Source: Devosia beringensis
Lineage (GTDB): Bacteria > Pseudomonadota > Alphaproteobacteria > Rhizobiales > Devosiaceae
Reading direction: 5' to 3'
Assembly: GCF_014926585.1 (NCBI RefSeq)
Contig: NZ_CP045422.1
Span: 372,001-436,000 of the forward strand
DNA length: 64,000 bases
Made by a program: the position numbers and the translations under genes. Below, piece by piece: positions 1 through 9,617 of the stretch (within the stretch, counting starts at the first letter, position 1; each line of letters opens with the position of its first letter). The notes under the pieces were generated by a model that saw only the letters and a list, made by a program, of their open reading frames with translations, was not told the DNA's origin and ran no database searches.

Positions 1-291
1 TCGCATCGCATGCCTAACACTACCACAGTGGTCGTGTATTGCAAGCGATGCCGATGGCCGCCAAACGGGCCCGGGAGAAACGCTTTGCTCGAATTGACGG
101 CAAATCGGGAAAAACCACGCCGTTCTCATGCCCGAGCCGGCCCAAGCGCAACTTCATTCCAGAACCTTACCGGAGCCTTAATGCCGACACGGCGTCATCG
201 GGGTTTGGTTTTGGCCTGATATTGGCCAAAGGCATGGCAGACAGGGGCGCGGACGGGCCCTAGAGTGGACGCGAAGCTGAGGAGTCGCCGG
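1..291. other. Intergenic region ahead of NAD-glutamate dehydrogenase
   Basis: I see no convincing gene here. The short open frames on either strand lack a good ribosome binding site and a recognisable product. A weak inverted repeat lies at 210-230 (TTTGGCC and GGCCAAA around a 7-nt loop), about 60 nt before the next start. A TTGACG at 95-100 has no matching -10. Any upstream gene lies outside the window. Confidence 0.5.
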
Positions 292-3200
292 ATGAATGTG
301 GTACTAGCCAATCGCCCTGTCCTGCTGGAACGCGCCGCGGCGCTGGCAAGCGAGGACGCCGGCTTTGCCCAGTTCTTCCGGGCGGCCGTGCTGGCCACCG
401 ACAGCGAGGACCTGTCGCGGCAGGCGCCGGACCGGTTCGAGGCCATCCTGCGGCAGTCCTACGCGCATCTGCAGGCCTATGACGGCGCCGGCAGCCGCCT
501 GAGCGTGACGCCGCCGGCCCAGCCGGGCGATCCGCTGGTGCTCGACATTGTCTCGCCGGACATGCCCTTCATTGTCGATAGCGCGCTGGCCGCGCTGCGG
601 GCTGCCGGCGGCACGGTGCGGCTGTTTGCCCATCCGGTGGTGCGGCAGGCCAATGGGCAGGCGCTCAGCGTGCTGCATATCCACAGCGACCCGGTCAGCG
701 ACGTGCCGGCGCTGGTAGCGGAAATCGACAGCACGATGGGGGACGTGGCCCGGGCCGTGCAGGGCTGGCAGCCCATGCTGGAGCGGCTGCGCCGCAGCAT
801 TGCCGAGCTGGGCCGGCTCAAAGCCAGCCAGATCGATGAATCGCTGCGCTTTCTCGACTGGCTGGCCGAGCACAATTTTACGTTCCTGGGGATGCGGGAA
901 TATCGCATTGCCGGCGACGCGCTGGTGCCGGTGGCCGGCAGCGGGCTGGGCATGCTGACCGACCCCGAGGTCAAGGTGCTGCGCAGCGGGCCGACCTTTG
1001 TGGAATCAACGCCGCAGCACGCCGCCTTCATCGCTTCGGCCGAACCGCTGCTGGTGACCAAGGCCAATGTGCGGGCGCGGGTTCACCGGCGCCAGCACAT
1101 GGATTATGTGGGCATCAAGATCTATGACGGCGCCGACCAGGCGGTGGGCGAGCTGCGCATTGTGGGCCTGTTCACGGCGCAGGCGCTGGCGACGCCGCAT
1201 ACCGACGTGCCGATCATAAGGCGCAAGATTGCCGAGGTGATGCGCAAATCGGGCGTGGACCCGATCGGCCATGACGGCCGTGCGCTGCTGAGCGCGCTCG
1301 ACTCCTATCCGCGCGACGAGTTGTTCCAGATCGGCGTCGACCAGCTGTTCGAATTCGCCACCGCCATTGCCGCACTTTACGACCGGCCGCGCGTGCGGGT
1401 GCTGCCGCGCATCGATCGGTTCGACAATTTCGTCTCCATCCTGGTCTATGTGCCGCGCGACCGCTATGACGGCGCCGCCCGCGAGCGCATCACGGCCTAT
1501 CTGGCCGAGGTCTATGACGGCCGCGTCTCGGCCTTTTATCCGCACTTCCCCGAGGGGGAACTGGTGCGGGTGCATGCCATTATCGGCCGGGTGGGCGGGA
1601 AAACGCCACAGCCCAGCCGCCATGAGCTCGAAGCCCGGGTCGATGCGCTGACCAGCAATTTCGGCGACCTGCTGATGGCCACGGCCGAGGATCCGGCGAC
1701 AATCAGCGACTACCGCATGGCGTTTTCGGCGGCCTACCAGTCGCGCAATTCTGCCGAGGTCGCGCATGGCGATATCGCCGTGTTGCGGGAACTGGGCGAC
1801 AGCACCCGGGTCGCGATCAAGCTGCGCGAGCGCGTGGGGGGCGACGGGGCGCTGGGGCTCAAATTCTACCACCGCGAGCACGCCATTCCGCTGAGTGACC
1901 GGGTGCCGATGATCGAGGCCTTCGGCTTCCGCGTGATCGACGAGCGCACCTATACGATCAACCCGCGTGACGGGGTGACGCGCTATCTGCATGACATGGT
2001 GCTGGCGACCGCCGATGGCAGTTTTTTTGACATTGCGACCAATGGCAAGGCCGTGGAAGACGGCCTGCTGGCGGTGTGGGACGGGAAGGCCGAGAGCGAC
2101 CAGCTCAATACGCTGGTGAGCCGAACCGCGCTGGGATGGACCGATGCCGCTCTGCTGCGGGCGCTGTCGCGCTATCTGCGACAGATCGGGATTTCCTATT
2201 CGCAGCGCTATATCGCCCAGGTGCTTGTGAACCAGCCGGCGGCGGCCGAAGGGCTGGTCGCCCTGTTCAATGCGCTGCACGATCCGGCCGAGAGTGACCG
2301 CGCGGCCAAGGCCGATGCGGCAAGGGCACGGATCGAAGCGGCGCTGGATGCCATGACCTCGCTGGACGAGGACACCATCGTGCGCCGCTACCTCAACCTG
2401 ATGGAAGCGGCGGTGCGCAGCAATGCGTTCCAGCGCGATGGGCAGGGCAATCGCCTGCCGGCACTGGCGATCAAGTTCGACAGCGGCAGGGTGGACGGCA
2501 TGGTGGCGCCGCGGCCCTATCGCGAGATTTCGGTCTATTCGCCGCGGGTCGAAGGCATCCATATGCGCTTTGGCGCGATTGCCCGCGGCGGGCTGCGCTG
2601 GTCGGACCGGCCGGAGGATTTCCGCACCGAGGTGCTGGGCCTGGTCAAGGCGCAGCAGGTCAAGAATGCCGTGATCGTGCCGGTCGGCGCCAAGGGCGGT
2701 TTCGTGCCCAAGCGCCTGGTGGCGGGGATGCCGCGCGAGGCGTTCCAGGCTGAGGGCGTGGCCAGCTACAAGATCTTTGTGGGGGCACTGCTCGACGTCA
2801 CCGACAACCTGGTCGAGGGTGCCGTGGTGCCGCCGCGCGACATGGTGCGGTGCGATGGCGACGACCCCTATCTGGTGGTGGCCGCCGACAAGGGCACGGC
2901 GACCTTCTCGGACACGGCCAATGGCATTGCCACCGGCCGGGGCTACTGGCTGGGCGACGCCTTCGCCTCGGGCGGCTCGGCCGGCTATGATCACAAGAAG
3001 ATGGGCATCACCGCGCGCGGCGGCTGGGAGGCGGTAAAGCGCCACTTCCGCGAAATGGACCGCGACATCCAGACCGAGCCCTTCACCGTGGCCGGCGTCG
3101 GCGACATGAGCGGTGACGTGTTCGGCAATGGTATGCTGCTCAGCCCGCAGACGCGGCTGGTAGCGGCCTTCGACCACCGCGACATCTTCATCGATCCGAC

Positions 3201-4971
3201 GCCCGACGCGTCCACGAGCCTGGCGGAGCGGCTGCGGCTGTTCGCCCTGCCCCGCTCGAGCTGGCAGGATTACAATACGGCGCTGATTTCGCGCGGCGGC
3301 GGGGTGTTTTCGCGCAGCCTCAAAGCCATTCCGCTGACGCCCGAGATGAAGACCCTGCTTGGCCTGACCGTGGACAGCGCCACGCCGAGCGCAGTGATGA
3401 CGGCGATCTTGAAGGCCGATGTCGACCTGCTGTGGTTCGGCGGCATCGGCACCTATATCCGCTCGGCGCTCGAAACCAATGCCGAGGTGGGCGACCGCGC
3501 CAATGACGGCATCCGCATCACCGGCACGGAAGTGCGCGCCAAGGTGGTGGGCGAAGGCGCCAATCTGGGGGTAACGCAGCGCGGGCGCGTGGACTATGCG
3601 CTCAAGGGCGGGCGCATCAATACCGACGCCATCGACAATTCGGCCGGGGTGAATTCGAGCGATCTCGAGGTCAATATCAAGATCGCGGTGGCGCCGCTGC
3701 TGGCCGACGGCACGCTGGATATCACGGCGCGCAATGCGTTCCTCGTGACCATGACCGACGAGGTGGCCGCGCTCTGCCTGCGCAACAACTATCTGCAGGG
3801 ACTGGCGATCTCGCTGGCCGAGCGGGCGGGCCTGGCCGAACTGCCCGACCATCGCGAGCTGATCGCGGGGCTCGAAGTACGCGGCCTGCTGGACCGGACG
3901 GTGGAATTTTTGCCCAGCGAGACGGTGCTGGACACGCGCGCCACGACCGGCAAGGGACTGGTGCGGCCGGAGCTGGCAGTGATCCTGGCTTATGCCAAGC
4001 TGGTGCTCTATGCCGACCTGCTGGACGGGCATGACATGGACGACGTCTATCTGGCGGGTGAGCTCTATCGCTATTTCCCCGATACGCTGCACCGGGTTTA
4101 TCCCGAGGCGGTGACACGGCACCGGCTGAAGCGCGAAGTCATCGCCACCGTGCTGGCCAATGCCATGATCAATCGCGGCGGCCCGGCCTTTGTCAGCGAG
4201 CTGACGGCGGCGACCAGCGCCAGCCCGGGGGAAGTGGCGCTGGCCTATGCCGCCACGCGCGACGCCTATGGGCTGACCGATCTCAATGCCGCGATCGACA
4301 CGCTGGATACCGCGGTGGATGGCGCAGTGCAGCTAGGGCTTTATGCCGAGGTCATGGCACTGCTGCGGCAGGAGAGCCTGTGGTTCCTGCGCAATGCCGA
4401 TGTGACGCAGGGGCTGAGCGGGCTGGTGGCCCGGCACGGGGCCGGCGTCACCGCCCTGCGCGCGATGATCGCCCATACCCTGCCCGCCTCGCTGGCCGAA
4501 GGTGTCGCGGCGACAGCGCAGGCGCTGGTGGACAAGGGCGTGCCCGAGACCATAGCGGAGCGCATCGCCGAGCTGCCGGTGCTGGGCTATGCCAGCGATA
4601 TCGTGCTGGTGAGCGAGCGGGCCGGCGTTGCCGTGGGCGATGGCGCGGCGGCGTTTTTCGGGGTGTTCGAGGCGTTCTGGCTCTGGCCGGTGATCGCCCA
4701 GAGCCGGGCCCTGCTGCTCAACGACCGGTTCGACCGCATGGCGCTGGACCGGGCGCTGGCCAATCTCATGCGGGCGCAGCGCGACCTGACGGCCGATGTG
4801 CTCAAGGCCGCAGGCGCCACGGTGACCGCCAAGCTGGCGGACTGGCAGGCGCGGAACGCAGCGGGGATCGCGCGGACGGCCACGGCAGTGGCCGAACTGA
4901 CGCAGGGCTCGCTGACCGTGTCGCGGCTGACGGTGGCGGCCGGGTTGATGGCCGATCTGGCGCAGGAATAG
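292..4971 (+). CDS. gdhB: NAD-specific glutamate dehydrogenase, 180-kDa class
   Basis: Catalyses NAD-linked oxidative deamination of L-glutamate to 2-oxoglutarate and ammonium in the cytoplasm, linking amino acid catabolism to the TCA cycle. At about 1559 residues it matches the very large bacterial NAD-GDH class (around 1600 aa), not the 450-aa hexameric type. Visible hallmarks are KGGFVPK near residue 801 (substrate pocket), a dinucleotide-binding stretch AGVGDMSGDVFGNGML near 934-950, and GEGANLGVTQRGR near 1087. The long N-terminal part is the ACT-like regulatory region of the family. I chose ATG 292 over the in-frame GTG 265 because GAGGAG lies at 279-284, 7 nt upstream. The next gene begins about 110 nt downstream after a strong hairpin, so this gene is probably monocistronic. 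The Caulobacter homologue is called gdhZ. Family assignment is secure. Confidence 0.95.
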   Translation: MNVVLANRPVLLERAAALASEDAGFAQFFRAAVLATDSEDLSRQAPDRFEAILRQSYAHLQAYDGAGSRLSVTPPAQPGDPLVLDIVSPDMPFIVDSALAALRAAGGTVRLFAHPVVRQANGQALSVLHIHSDPVSDVPALVAEIDSTMGDVARAVQGWQPMLERLRRSIAELGRLKASQIDESLRFLDWLAEHNFTFLGMREYRIAGDALVPVAGSGLGMLTDPEVKVLRSGPTFVESTPQHAAFIASAEPLLVTKANVRARVHRRQHMDYVGIKIYDGADQAVGELRIVGLFTAQALATPHTDVPIIRRKIAEVMRKSGVDPIGHDGRALLSALDSYPRDELFQIGVDQLFEFATAIAALYDRPRVRVLPRIDRFDNFVSILVYVPRDRYDGAARERITAYLAEVYDGRVSAFYPHFPEGELVRVHAIIGRVGGKTPQPSRHELEARVDALTSNFGDLLMATAEDPATISDYRMAFSAAYQSRNSAEVAHGDIAVLRELGDSTRVAIKLRERVGGDGALGLKFYHREHAIPLSDRVPMIEAFGFRVIDERTYTINPRDGVTRYLHDMVLATADGSFFDIATNGKAVEDGLLAVWDGKAESDQLNTLVSRTALGWTDAALLRALSRYLRQIGISYSQRYIAQVLVNQPAAAEGLVALFNALHDPAESDRAAKADAARARIEAALDAMTSLDEDTIVRRYLNLMEAAVRSNAFQRDGQGNRLPALAIKFDSGRVDGMVAPRPYREISVYSPRVEGIHMRFGAIARGGLRWSDRPEDFRTEVLGLVKAQQVKNAVIVPVGAKGGFVPKRLVAGMPREAFQAEGVASYKIFVGALLDVTDNLVEGAVVPPRDMVRCDGDDPYLVVAADKGTATFSDTANGIATGRGYWLGDAFASGGSAGYDHKKMGITARGGWEAVKRHFREMDRDIQTEPFTVAGVGDMSGDVFGNGMLLSPQTRLVAAFDHRDIFIDPTPDASTSLAERLRLFALPRSSWQDYNTALISRGGGVFSRSLKAIPLTPEMKTLLGLTVDSATPSAVMTAILKADVDLLWFGGIGTYIRSALETNAEVGDRANDGIRITGTEVRAKVVGEGANLGVTQRGRVDYALKGGRINTDAIDNSAGVNSSDLEVNIKIAVAPLLADGTLDITARNAFLVTMTDEVAALCLRNNYLQGLAISLAERAGLAELPDHRELIAGLEVRGLLDRTVEFLPSETVLDTRATTGKGLVRPELAVILAYAKLVLYADLLDGHDMDDVYLAGELYRYFPDTLHRVYPEAVTRHRLKREVIATVLANAMINRGGPAFVSELTAATSASPGEVALAYAATRDAYGLTDLNAAIDTLDTAVDGAVQLGLYAEVMALLRQESLWFLRNADVTQGLSGLVARHGAGVTALRAMIAHTLPASLAEGVAATAQALVDKGVPETIAERIAELPVLGYASDIVLVSERAGVAVGDGAAAFFGVFEAFWLWPVIAQSRALLLNDRFDRMALDRALANLMRAQRDLTADVLKAAGATVTAKLADWQARNAAGIARTATAVAELTQGSLTVSRLTVAAGLMADLAQE

Positions 4972-4980
4972 CCCGGACTC

Positions 4981-5008
4981 GCCCTGCCCCATCATGCCGG
5001 GGCGGGGC
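4981..5008 (+). terminator. GC-rich hairpin after gdh
   Basis: GCCCTGCCCC (4981-4990) pairs over 10 bp, with one G-U pair, with GGGGCGGGGC (4999-5008) around an 8-nt loop. It starts 10 nt after the gdh stop. There is no T-tract, so it may be a weak terminator or an mRNA end. Because ATG 4994 of the helicase frame lies inside it, it also argues against that start. Confidence 0.4.
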
Positions 5009-5083
5009 CGGCCTGGCCCTTCACGGCTTGCGAACAAAAGCAGAATAGACTCTTTTGGACCGGCAACCCAAAGGTGCCGATTC

Positions 5084-7150
5084 GTGCTTGCCAGCCCCCA
5101 TTATCTTGACGTGCTCAACCCGGAGCAGCGCCGCGCCGTCGAGCATGGCACGGGCGAGGCGGCGCCCGGTCCGCTGCTGGTGATTGCCGGCGCCGGATCG
5201 GGCAAGACAAATACGCTGGCGCATCGGGTGGCGCATCTGATCGTGCAGGGCGCCGACCCCAGACGCATCCTGCTGATGACGTTTTCGCGGCGGGCGGCCA
5301 TCGAGATGAGCCGGCGGGTGGAGCGCATTGCGGGCCAGGTGCTGGGCACCAGCGCCGGGACGGTGACTGACGCGCTGAGCTGGGCCGGGACCTTTCATGG
5401 CATCGGCGCGCGGCTGCTGCGCGAGCATTCCAGCCAGATCGGGTTGGACCCGGCCTTTACCATCCATGACCGCGAGGATTCGGCCGACCTGATGAACCTG
5501 GTGCGGCATGAGCTCAAACTCTCCGAGGCCAAGAGCCGCTTTCCCACCAAGGGCACGTGCCTTTCCATCTATTCGCGAGTGGTCAATGCGCAGGACGAGC
5601 TGGACGCGGTGCTCAAGGCCAGCTTTCCTTGGTGCGCCATGTGGGGTGCGGAGTTGCGCGAACTGTTCAGTGGCTATGTTGCGGCCAAGCAGAGCCAGAA
5701 CGTGCTCGATTACGACGACCTGCTGCTCTACTGGGCCGGGATGATGGCCGAGCCGGCCATGGCGGCCGAGGTGGCGGCGCGCTTCGACCATGTCCTGGTC
5801 GATGAATATCAGGACACCAACAAGCTGCAATCCTCGGTGCTGCTGGCGCTGCGGCCGCAGGGGCATGGGCTGACGGTGGTAGGCGACGATGCGCAATCGA
5901 TCTATTCGTTTCGGGCCGCGACGGTGCGCAATATCCTCGACTTTCCCGATGCCTTCACGCCGCCGGCCGCCATCGTGACGCTGGACCGCAATTACCGATC
6001 GACGCAGCCGATCTTGAGCGCGGCCAATGCGGTGATCGAGCTGGCCAGCGAGCGCTTTACCAAAAACCTGTGGACCGAGCGGCAGTCGGACGCCAAGCCG
6101 CTGCTGGTGACGGTGCGCGACGAGGCAGACCAGGCGCGCTATGTGGTGCACAAGGTGCTCGAGGCCCGCGAGGCCGGCATGACGCTCAAGAGCCAGGCGG
6201 TGCTGTTCCGCACATCGAGCCATGCCGGGCCGCTCGAAATCGAGCTGACGCGGCGCAATATCCCTTTCGTCAAATTCGGCGGGCTCAAATTCCTCGACGC
6301 GGCCCATATCAAGGACCTGCTGGCGGTGCTGCGCTGGGCGGAAAATCCGCGCGACCGGGTGGCGGGCTTTCGCGTGCTGCAATTGCTGCCAGGTGTCGGA
6401 CCGGGCACGGCCGGACGGGTGCTGGACGCCATGGCCAGCGGGCCGGACCCGATCTGGGCGCTGGGGGAAATCCCGGTGCCGCCGCGGGCCGGCGAAAGCT
6501 GGGCTGGACTGGTTGAATTGATGAGGCGGCTGGCGCGGCGCGATGCCGGCTGGCCGGTGGAACTGGGCTATGCGCGGCTCTGGTATGAGCCGCTGCTGGA
6601 GCAGGCCTATGACGACGCCATGGTGCGGGTGCAGGACATTATCCAGCTCGAGCAGATCGCCGGGGGCTATCCGAGCCGCGAGCGCTTCCTGACCGAGCTG
6701 ACGCTGGATCCGCCGGACGCCACCAGCGATCAGGCGGGCGTGCCGCTGCTGGACGAGGATTATCTCATCCTCTCGACCATCCATTCGGCCAAGGGGCAGG
6801 AATGGAAGGCGGTGCATGTGCTCAATGTGGTGGATGGCTGCATGCCGTCGGACCTGGGCACCGGCTCGACGCATGAACTGGAGGAGGAGCGGCGGCTGCT
6901 TTATGTGGCGATGACGCGGGCGCGCGACGAACTCAACCTGATCGTGCCGCAGCGGTTTTTCGTGACGCAGCAGGCCAAGCATGGCGACCGGCACCTTTAT
7001 GCGCAGCGCAGCCGGTTCATTCCGCGCGCCATGGTGGGGCTGTTCGAGGATATATTGTGGCCGCCGGTGAGCCCGGCGCATATCGAGGGCCTGTCGCCGG
7101 CGCCGGTGCGGATGGATATTTCGGCGCAGATGCGGGGCATGTGGAAGTGA
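5084..7150 (+). CDS. UvrD/Rep-family (SF1A) ATP-dependent DNA helicase
   Basis: A 3'-5' DNA helicase of superfamily 1A, about 688 residues, presumably for repair or replication restart. Helicase motifs appear in order: Walker A AGAGSGKT near residue 35, Walker B VLVDEYQDTN near 238, GDDAQSIYSFRAA near 267, STIHSAKGQEW near 563 and LLYVAMTRARDEL near 603. The frame opens at ATG 4994, but that codon sits in a hairpin and the first 30 codons look non-coding. GTG 5084 has AAGGTG 7 nt upstream and begins VLASPHYLDVLNPEQ, the usual start of such proteins. The length is close to Rep/PcrA, and there is no C-terminal nuclease domain, so it is not AddA. Alphaproteobacteria often carry this gene besides canonical uvrD, so I give no symbol. 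The fbp start follows 79 nt downstream. Confidence 0.9.
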   Translation: MLASPHYLDVLNPEQRRAVEHGTGEAAPGPLLVIAGAGSGKTNTLAHRVAHLIVQGADPRRILLMTFSRRAAIEMSRRVERIAGQVLGTSAGTVTDALSWAGTFHGIGARLLREHSSQIGLDPAFTIHDREDSADLMNLVRHELKLSEAKSRFPTKGTCLSIYSRVVNAQDELDAVLKASFPWCAMWGAELRELFSGYVAAKQSQNVLDYDDLLLYWAGMMAEPAMAAEVAARFDHVLVDEYQDTNKLQSSVLLALRPQGHGLTVVGDDAQSIYSFRAATVRNILDFPDAFTPPAAIVTLDRNYRSTQPILSAANAVIELASERFTKNLWTERQSDAKPLLVTVRDEADQARYVVHKVLEAREAGMTLKSQAVLFRTSSHAGPLEIELTRRNIPFVKFGGLKFLDAAHIKDLLAVLRWAENPRDRVAGFRVLQLLPGVGPGTAGRVLDAMASGPDPIWALGEIPVPPRAGESWAGLVELMRRLARRDAGWPVELGYARLWYEPLLEQAYDDAMVRVQDIIQLEQIAGGYPSRERFLTELTLDPPDATSDQAGVPLLDEDYLILSTIHSAKGQEWKAVHVLNVVDGCMPSDLGTGSTHELEEERRLLYVAMTRARDELNLIVPQRFFVTQQAKHGDRHLYAQRSRFIPRAMVGLFEDILWPPVSPAHIEGLSPAPVRMDISAQMRGMWK

Positions 7151-7229
7151 CCCCATGCCAAAGTCGGATTGTGTAGCGGCCCGGGATGGGGAGAGTGAGG
7201 GCGTCCTTCTTCCATACAAAGAGCCGCTC

Positions 7230-8177
7230 ATGACCACCCTTTCCGACTGGCTTGCTGCCCAGAATGTTGATCAAGGCCTGGCCTCGGTGATGACCACGAT
7301 GGCGGCGGCGAGCGTCGAGATTGCCGGCGTGCTGCGGCAGGCGGCGATTACCGGGCAGACCGGGCTGGCCGGGCAGACCAATGTGCAGGGCGAGGACCAG
7401 AAGGCCCTCGACGTGATCTCAAACCACATTGTTTTGAATCACATAGGGCAGAACCCGCACATCTCGATTCTGATCTCCGAGGAACTGGACGAGCCGGTTC
7501 ATCTGCAGAATCAGGGCGCCTATCTGGTGGCGACCGATCCGCTCGATGGCTCGTCGAACCTGGACGTCAATGTCACGGTGGGGACGATCTTTTCCATTCT
7601 CGATGCGCGCAAGGGGCTGCTGCAGCCCGGATCGGCGCAGCTGGGCGCGGGATACGCGGCCTATGGGCCGGCAACGAGCTTTGTCATTACCTTTGGGCCG
7701 GTAGCGGCGGCGTTCACGCTGGATGAGACCGGCGTGTTCGTGCTGACGACGGCGCAGCTCGGCGTGCCGGCCGCCTCGGCCGAATATGCCATTAACACGG
7801 CGCGGGAGCGGCTGTGGGACAGGGCAACCAAGGGCTATGTCGCCGAGAATGTGGCCGGGGAAACCGGGCCGGCCGGCAAGCGCTACAATATGCGCTGGGT
7901 CGGCTCGATGGTGGCCGATGTGCACCGGATTTTGATGCGGGGCGGGATATTCATGTATCCGCTCGACAGCGAGAACGCGGCCAAGGGCGGAAGGCTGCGC
8001 CTGCTCTATGAGGGCAATCCGATGGCGCTGCTGGTGCAGGCGGCGGGCGGCGCATCGACCACCGGGCAGCAGAGCGTGCTCGATGTGGTGCCCAGCGATA
8101 TCCACCAGCGGGTGCCGGTCGTGCTGGGCTCGGCGGACGAGGTAAAACGGGTCGAGGCCTGGTACGCGAAGGGCTGA
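7230..8177 (+). CDS. fbp: Fructose-1,6-bisphosphatase, class 1
   Basis: Hydrolyses fructose 1,6-bisphosphate to fructose 6-phosphate, the committed gluconeogenic step, and needs Mg2+. The 315-residue protein has the class 1 metal/phosphate motif DPLDGSSNLDVN in its N-terminal half, the sugar-phosphate region near YNMRWVGSMVADVHRIL, and the conserved C-terminal AGGAST segment. ATG 7230 gives the family's normal N-terminus (MTTLSDWLAAQ), with an AAAGAG-like ribosome site upstream; an in-frame ATG at 7155 would add 25 unlikely residues. Class 1 enzymes are usually AMP-regulated in enterobacteria, but nothing here shows that. It sits between the helicase and an AGE-family epimerase, with no sign of a Calvin-cycle cluster, so a gluconeogenic role is the simplest reading. 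Confidence 0.95.
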   Translation: MTTLSDWLAAQNVDQGLASVMTTMAAASVEIAGVLRQAAITGQTGLAGQTNVQGEDQKALDVISNHIVLNHIGQNPHISILISEELDEPVHLQNQGAYLVATDPLDGSSNLDVNVTVGTIFSILDARKGLLQPGSAQLGAGYAAYGPATSFVITFGPVAAAFTLDETGVFVLTTAQLGVPAASAEYAINTARERLWDRATKGYVAENVAGETGPAGKRYNMRWVGSMVADVHRILMRGGIFMYPLDSENAAKGGRLRLLYEGNPMALLVQAAGGASTTGQQSVLDVVPSDIHQRVPVVLGSADEVKRVEAWYAKG

Positions 8178-8274
8178 GGCGGTTTTCCAACGACAGGCAA
8201 ATTGCAACGTTCTTGTTGGGACGCTATAGCTCGGTCCAGTTGAGGTGCCGGCCCCTGTGCGCCGGCCGGGAGCC

Positions 8275-9549
8275 ATGATGACCGACGCGAGCCATACCCT
8301 GCCCAAGACCAATTCCAGCCCCTGGTCGAGCCGGCCGTTTCACCGGCAATATCTGATGCGGCAGGCCAATAACCTGTTCGACTTCTTCGAGGGGCCCTCG
8401 CTCAACCCCAAGGGCGGGTTCTTCGAGCTCGACGATGACGGCATGCCGCTCAATGAAGACAATGCGGTGCGGCAGATCCATGTCACCACGCGCATGGTGC
8501 ACTGCGCCGCCATTGGCAGCCTGATCGGCCGCCCCGGCTCGGGCGAACTGCTCGACCATGGCATGGCCTATATCTGGGACAAGCATCGCGATGCCAAGCA
8601 TGGCGGCTATGTCTGGGGCGTCGACGACAATGGCGTCACCGATGGCTCCAAGCAGGCCTATGGCCATGCCTTCGTGCTGCTGGCCGCGTCGAGCGCCAAG
8701 CTGGTGGGGCATCCCCTGGCGGACCAGATGATTGCCGACGTCACGGCAGTGATCAATGCGCGGTTCTGGGACGAGAACGTCGGCGCAATGCGCGACGAAT
8801 ATAGCCAGGACTGGGCGACGCTTTTGCCCTATCGCGGGCAGAACGCCAATATGCACATGACCGAAGCGCTGATGGCCGCCTTCGAGGCGACCGGTGACCG
8901 CGCCTATCTGAGCAAGGCCGAGCGGATTGCCGAGCTGATCATTGCCAAGCATGCGGTCCAGCTCGGGCACCGGGTGGCCGAGCATTTCGACGCCAACTGG
9001 GCGCTCGACAAGCATTATGAGGGCAATGAGATGTTCCGGCCCTCGGGCACGACGCCCGGGCACTGGCTGGAATGGTCGCGGCTGCTGATGCAGCTGTGGA
9101 TCCTGGGCGACAAACGGCTGAGCTGGCTGACCGATGCGGCGCGGAACCTGTTCCGCCAGTCGATCGAGCTGGGCTGGGATCACCAGCATGGCGGCTTTTT
9201 CTATACGCTGGACTGGGACAACAAGCCGATCATGCGCGAGAAGCTGTGGTGGCCGGTGAGCGAAGCGATCGGCGCTGCGGCGTTCCTGAGCGCCTATGAC
9301 CGGGACGACTATTTCCAGATCTGGTACCGCAAGCTCTGGGACTATGCAGAGAACCACGTCATCGACCATGCGCGCGGCGGCTGGATGAGCGAGCTGACCG
9401 AGGATCTGACTCCGACCTCGCGGCTGTTTGTCGGCAAGCCGGACATCTATCACGCGCTGCAGGCCTGCCTGATCCCGCTCTATCCGGCGACGGGGAGCCT
9501 GACCGCGGCGATCATCGCGGCCGACCACACGGTCAAGCAGCACCACTAG
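8275..9549 (+). CDS. AGE-family sugar epimerase/isomerase
   Basis: A protein of about 424 residues related to N-acylglucosamine 2-epimerase and bacterial mannose/cellobiose isomerases. These are all-alpha (alpha/alpha)6-barrel enzymes that interconvert aldoses and ketoses or epimerise at C2. Family-like segments include NMHMTEALMAAFEATGD in the middle and GTTPGHWLEWSRLLMQL further on, with several His and Trp residues that line the active site in this family. The start could be ATG 8275 or ATG 8278; CGGGAG lies just upstream. The leader contains a GCCGGC-rich hairpin. The substrate cannot be read from sequence: mannose/fructose isomerisation is as likely as GlcNAc epimerisation. No dedicated sugar transport genes are adjacent; nadC starts 68 nt downstream. 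Confidence 0.82.
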   Translation: MMTDASHTLPKTNSSPWSSRPFHRQYLMRQANNLFDFFEGPSLNPKGGFFELDDDGMPLNEDNAVRQIHVTTRMVHCAAIGSLIGRPGSGELLDHGMAYIWDKHRDAKHGGYVWGVDDNGVTDGSKQAYGHAFVLLAASSAKLVGHPLADQMIADVTAVINARFWDENVGAMRDEYSQDWATLLPYRGQNANMHMTEALMAAFEATGDRAYLSKAERIAELIIAKHAVQLGHRVAEHFDANWALDKHYEGNEMFRPSGTTPGHWLEWSRLLMQLWILGDKRLSWLTDAARNLFRQSIELGWDHQHGGFFYTLDWDNKPIMREKLWWPVSEAIGAAAFLSAYDRDDYFQIWYRKLWDYAENHVIDHARGGWMSELTEDLTPTSRLFVGKPDIYHALQACLIPLYPATGSLTAAIIAADHTVKQHH

Positions 9550-9617
9550 GCAGCAGCAGTCGGTTGCCACGGTCAGGCGCGGCGCGTACATCAACGGCAC
9601 AGCTGAGAGGCCCTGCC

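Noticed and set aside
210-230. Inverted repeat TTTGGCC/GGCCAAA before gdh
   Set aside because: Only 7 bp and GC-balanced; too weak to call an operator or terminator without support.
1006-4122. 1038-codon open frame on the minus strand opposite gdh
   Set aside because: Shadow of GC-rich codon use: the composition is His/Arg/Gln-rich without domain features, and the plus-strand GDH is unmistakable.
5021-7237. 738-codon minus-strand frame opposite the helicase
   Set aside because: Same His/Arg/Pro-rich antisense pattern; helicase motifs lie on the plus strand.
8230-8275. GCCGGC repeat in the leader of the AGE gene as a riboswitch or terminator
   Set aside because: Short and self-complementary in a GC-rich genome; no conserved aptamer-like structure or T-tract.
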